Part shown: piece after piece, positions 27,751 to 30,344 of the stretch
Numbering within the stretch: position 1 is the first letter of the stretch
How the letters are laid out: each line of letters starts with the position of its first letter
Assembly (NCBI GenBank): GCA_045595845.1
Contig: JAZOBF010000039.1
Span: 1 to 30,344, forward strand
DNA length: 30,344 bases
Reading direction: 5' to 3'
Source of the DNA: RGIG3009 sp045595845
Lineage (GTDB): Bacteria; Bacillota; Clostridia; Oscillospirales; Acutalibacteraceae
The notes under the pieces: model-generated
What the model saw: the letters and a program-made list of their open reading frames with translations, nothing else
Database searches by the model: none
Told to the model about the DNA's origin: nothing
Translations under genes and position numbers: made by a program

Positions 27751-28178
27751 AAGGCTTTAATATCCTCAATAAGCTGCGGCAAGGTTTCAAGCAACCTGTC
27801 GCGGCATTGACGGTAGGCAGCAAGCGGTCTGCCGAACGGATCGGCAATGCCGGCACCGGGAACGATAATCTTTTTCGGATCGGCACCGTGGTAAAACGCA
27901 AGCGTTACGCCGTGCTCAGGGGTGAGCGCGACAAATATATCCGTGTTTTCTACAATTTTATTAGTAATTTGTCGTGATGTGTGCTTGGAAATATCCAGTC
28001 CGAGTTCATTCATGGCGGTGACGGCTTGTTCTGTCGGAATCATGCCGTCATCTGTCATAGTGCCGGCGCTGGAAACCGTAAAATCGCAAAGACCTTGCTT
28101 TTTCAATTCACAGCGCAGCAGTTCCTCCAACATCGGACTGCGGCAAACATTACCCGTGCAGACGCATAAAATATTCAT
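27741..28178 (-). CDS. Low-molecular-weight protein-tyrosine-phosphatase family protein
   Basis: A 145-residue LMW phosphatase. The P-loop CTGNVCRSP starts at Cys7 with Arg13 (C-x5-R), and the general-acid aspartate lies in the DPFGRPLAAY segment, matching the family's D-P-[FY]. Close relatives in Firmicutes include YwlE, a protein-arginine phosphatase; which residue it acts on cannot be told here. The ATG at 28178 (MNILCVCTGN) is preferred over a GTG 12 bases earlier because GGAG lies upstream of the ATG at a usable distance. First gene of the operon with rimI and tsaD. Confidence 0.92.
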   Translation of the reverse strand: MNILCVCTGNVCRSPMLEELLRCELKKQGLCDFTVSSAGTMTDDGMIPTEQAVTAMNELGLDISKHTSRQITNKIVENTDIFVALTPEHGVTLAFYHGADPKKIIVPGAGIADPFGRPLAAYRQCRDRLLETLPQLIEDIKALCV

Positions 28179-28212
28179 GCAACGATACACTCCTGTTTTG
28201 ATTTACCCCTTT

Positions 28213-28241
28213 ATTATAAAGGATAAGATGTAAATACTCAA
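28213..28241 (-). promoter_or_regulatory. Promoter of the phosphatase-rimI-tsaD operon
   Basis: Minus-strand TTGAGT (28236-28241) and TATAAT (28213-28218), 17-base spacing. Confidence 0.75.
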
Positions 28242-28334
28242 CCTAAATTTACAGATTTTCGCATACGACTTGTTTTTATTTGAAAAATGTGGCATACTTT
28301 TAACCTATACTACTACGAAAAGGAGGAACGAACA

Positions 28335-30185
28335 ATGCATCTGTTTTCGTCGCGGGATACTCGATATCGCACCCCGTTCGGTGCTGTGGCGCAAGACACC
28401 GAAATTTTATTCCGTATTTGCTTGCCGCGCGAATGGCGATGTCGCGGTGCGTGGTTCGTTCATCAACAAGACGGATGCCTTACCCAATGGGATGGGATGT
28501 TTTGGGCGGGCATGGAAGGCGACGACCGTGAGTGGTGGGATTGCCGCTTTACGCCCCATACGCCGGATGTGTATTGGTACTTTTTTGCCATTGACGGTGA
28601 TGACGGCAGACGCTACTTGTCTTGTTTGCCGGATGGCACCGCGGTTTGTGTGGATACGCCGCGCGATTCGTGGCAGCTTACTTGTTACAGCTCCGGGTTG
28701 AAAACTCCGGACTGGTTGGCGGGCGGCGTGTTTTATCAAATATTCCCCGATCGGTTTTATCGTTCCGAACAACCCAAAAACGGGGTCCCCTCCGATCGAG
28801 TGCGGCACGATACATGGGATGAGCAACCGCGCTGGCAACCGGACGAGGCCGGTGTGATGCGCAACAATGACTTTTTCGGCGGTGATTTGGAAGGTGTCCG
28901 TCAAAAATTACCGTATCTTCAACAATTGGGTGTTACCTGTATATATCTGAATCCGATTTTTGAGTCTCATTCCAATCATCGGTACGATACGGCGGATTAC
29001 ACGCGCATCGATCCTCTGCTCGGCACAGAAGAAGACTTGCGGCACTTGACAGACGATGCGCGCAAGCGCGGAATACGCGTAATATTAGACGGCGTTTTCA
29101 GCCATACGGGTGCCGACAGTGTATATTTTAACAAGTTTGGGCGGTATCCGCAGGCGGGTGCGTATCAAACATTGGACTCTCCGTATGCGCGTTGGTACCA
29201 TTTTACACGATGGCCGCAGGAGTACACCGGTTGGTGGGGGTTCAATACGTTGCCTGAAGTTAACGAACTGGATCCTTCTTTTATTACCTATATAACAGGC
29301 GAAGACGGTATCGTGCAAAAATGGTTGCGTGCCGGCGTGTCCGGTTGGCGACTGGATGTTGCCGACGAGTTGCCGGACGGATTTTTGGAAGCGTTGCGCC
29401 GTATTGCCAAAGAAACCGATCCTGAAGCCTTGGTGCTCGGTGAGGTGTGGGAAGACGCCAGTAACAAGCAGAGTTACGGGCATCGCCGTCGGTATTTGCT
29501 CGGGCAACAACTGGACAGTGTGATGAATTACCCGTTCCGCACCGCCATATTGGAATTTATTAAAGATGGGAATGGCGCCCAATTTTTTAATCGTATCGGC
29601 AGTATTGTGGAAAATTATCCGCCGCAAATTACACGATTGCTCATGAATTCGCTTGGCACACACGATACGGAGCGGGCTATTACCATGCTGGCGGGTGAGC
29701 CGGTGAGCGGGCGCGGCAGACGCTGGCAATCCGAAACGCAGCTTACTGCCCAACAGCGCGAAGACGGAATTCGTCGGTTAAAAGCGGCGGCAGTATTGCA
29801 ATATTGCTTGCCGGGTGTTCCGTGCTTGTATTACGGCGATGAAACCGGCATGGAAGGATACCGCGACCCGTTTAACCGGGGGTGCTATCCGTGGGGGCGG
29901 GAAAACAAAGCGTTGATTGATCGGTTTTGTAAACTTGGTCAGGCGCGTGCGGCATACGATGCGTTCCGTGAAGGGGCGTTCGTTCCGATCTATACCGCAC
30001 AGGATGCTATCGCGTTTGACCGCGTGGGTGAAAAAAGCACCGTGCGTTGTGTGGTTAATCGTTCTGCCGAGGAAGCGCACATTCCTCTGGAGAGCGGTTG
30101 GAAAACCGTGCTTGGGGAAGCGATTATTCATGAAGATTACCTATGTTTACCCTCTATATCTGCTGACATTTTAGTGAAAGATTGA
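28335..30185 (+). CDS. GH13 alpha-glycosidase (neopullulanase/cyclomaltodextrinase type)
   Basis: A 616-residue alpha-amylase family enzyme. An N-terminal beta domain (about 1-120, CBM34-like) is followed by GGVFYQIFPDRFYRS, the start of the catalytic barrel. GH13 regions are all present: DGVFSHTG, GWRLDVADE with nucleophile Asp341, LGEVWEDA with acid Glu370, and GTHDTER with Asp444. No signal peptide is seen, so it acts in the cytoplasm, probably on imported maltodextrins or cyclodextrins. AGGAGG lies 8 bases before the ATG. It is monocistronic. TTGTTT (28270-28275) and CATACT (28293-28298), 17 bases apart, are a possible promoter. Confidence 0.93.
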   Translation: MHLFSSRDTRYRTPFGAVAQDTEILFRICLPREWRCRGAWFVHQQDGCLTQWDGMFWAGMEGDDREWWDCRFTPHTPDVYWYFFAIDGDDGRRYLSCLPDGTAVCVDTPRDSWQLTCYSSGLKTPDWLAGGVFYQIFPDRFYRSEQPKNGVPSDRVRHDTWDEQPRWQPDEAGVMRNNDFFGGDLEGVRQKLPYLQQLGVTCIYLNPIFESHSNHRYDTADYTRIDPLLGTEEDLRHLTDDARKRGIRVILDGVFSHTGADSVYFNKFGRYPQAGAYQTLDSPYARWYHFTRWPQEYTGWWGFNTLPEVNELDPSFITYITGEDGIVQKWLRAGVSGWRLDVADELPDGFLEALRRIAKETDPEALVLGEVWEDASNKQSYGHRRRYLLGQQLDSVMNYPFRTAILEFIKDGNGAQFFNRIGSIVENYPPQITRLLMNSLGTHDTERAITMLAGEPVSGRGRRWQSETQLTAQQREDGIRRLKAAAVLQYCLPGVPCLYYGDETGMEGYRDPFNRGCYPWGRENKALIDRFCKLGQARAAYDAFREGAFVPIYTAQDAIAFDRVGEKSTVRCVVNRSAEEAHIPLESGWKTVLGEAIIHEDYLCLPSISADILVKD

Positions 30186-30212
30186 CATTTTCAAAAAAAC
30201 CGAAAAAAAGTG

Positions 30213-30241
30213 TTGACAAAGGGGATATAGAGTGGTATGAT
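30213..30241 (+). promoter_or_regulatory. Strong rRNA-operon-type promoter
   Basis: TTGACA (30213-30218) and TATGAT (30236-30241) with 17-base spacing. Immediately upstream is an A-rich stretch (30190-30210) that could act as an UP element. Such a promoter outside any visible gene, with the leader described next, fits an rRNA operon. Confidence 0.8.
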
Positions 30242-30344
30242 AGCAAAGCTGTCGCAAAAACGGGGCAGCGAAAAGGACCTTGAAAATTAAACAATGCAAA
30301 CGAGAAAGAAACACACTACCCGTTAATTAAGATTCACACAGAAT
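30242..30344 (+). other. rRNA operon leader, cut by the window end
   Basis: The transcribed leader has GCTG...CAGC (30248-30269) and then GACCTTGAAAATTAAACA (30277-30294), a motif seen ahead of 16S and 23S genes in Clostridia. The 16S 5' end (AGAGTTTGATC region) does not appear before the window ends, so the rRNA itself is outside. Confidence 0.7.

Overview
The window looks like chromosome of a low-to-mid GC Firmicute of class Clostridia, most likely a gut Oscillospirales/Ruminococcaceae-type lineage. Grounds: ribosomal protein L27 carries the Firmicutes N-terminal extension next to the Prp protease that removes it; parS sites are of the TGTTTCATGTGAAACA type; PEPCK is the GTP-type enzyme; QueT, mini-RNase III, YitT, DUF3048 and UPF0291 (YnzC) proteins are present. 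The taxonomic call is an inference from gene content.

Layout. (1) 1-5.1 kb, origin-type core: rsmA (-), then mnmG-rsmG-UPF0291 (+) as a tightly overlapped operon, and a convergent DUF3048 lipoprotein (-). (2) 5.2-9.3 kb, an AT-rich accessory island: tRNA-Arg(CCT) with a broken 5' copy beside it, then several small genes (four-helix-bundle protein, unknowns, a ribbon-helix-helix regulator too short to be obvious, a zinc-ribbon membrane protein). Between them lie arrays of miniature hairpins, structured 3' elements that start directly after stop codons, strong terminators, a probable structured RNA, and a dispersed palindromic repeat. (3) 9.4-14.0 kb: a MoxR ATPase-DUF58-transglutaminase operon whose transglutaminase has Ser where the catalytic Cys normally is. 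(4) 14.0-17.2 kb: three parS sites, parA, parB, serS. (5) 17.2-19.4 kb: queT behind a structured leader, an acyltransferase-type membrane protein (-), a DUF554 membrane protein. (6) 19.4-20.2 kb: a small divergent module of an RHH regulator and a SLOG-family protein sharing a palindromic operator. (7) 20.2-24.3 kb: L21 leader, rplU-prp-rpmA, obgE-mrnC-yitT, acpP. (8) 24.4-28.2 kb (-): pckA, and the operon LMW phosphatase-rimI-tsaD. (9) 28.3-30.2 kb: a GH13 alpha-glycosidase. (10) From 30.2 kb to the end: a strong promoter with an A-rich upstream tract and a leader typical of an rRNA operon; the 16S gene itself is not reached.

In related Clostridia rsmG is often followed closely by parA-parB; here about 10 kb separate them, so regions 2 and 3 look like insertions next to the origin-proximal segregation genes.

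The most unusual signal is in region 2. Four times over, a tRNA or tRNA-tail-like 3' element is followed by an intrinsic terminator and then, in three clear cases, by an array of different mini-hairpins joined by one short linker. In each of the three arrays the linker reverses orientation at the middle, so the left linkers can pair with the right linkers and the whole array can fold into one long stem with side hairpins. Each array has its own linker sequence. This looks like a repeated modular unit carrying small cargo genes. I do not recognise it as a named system.
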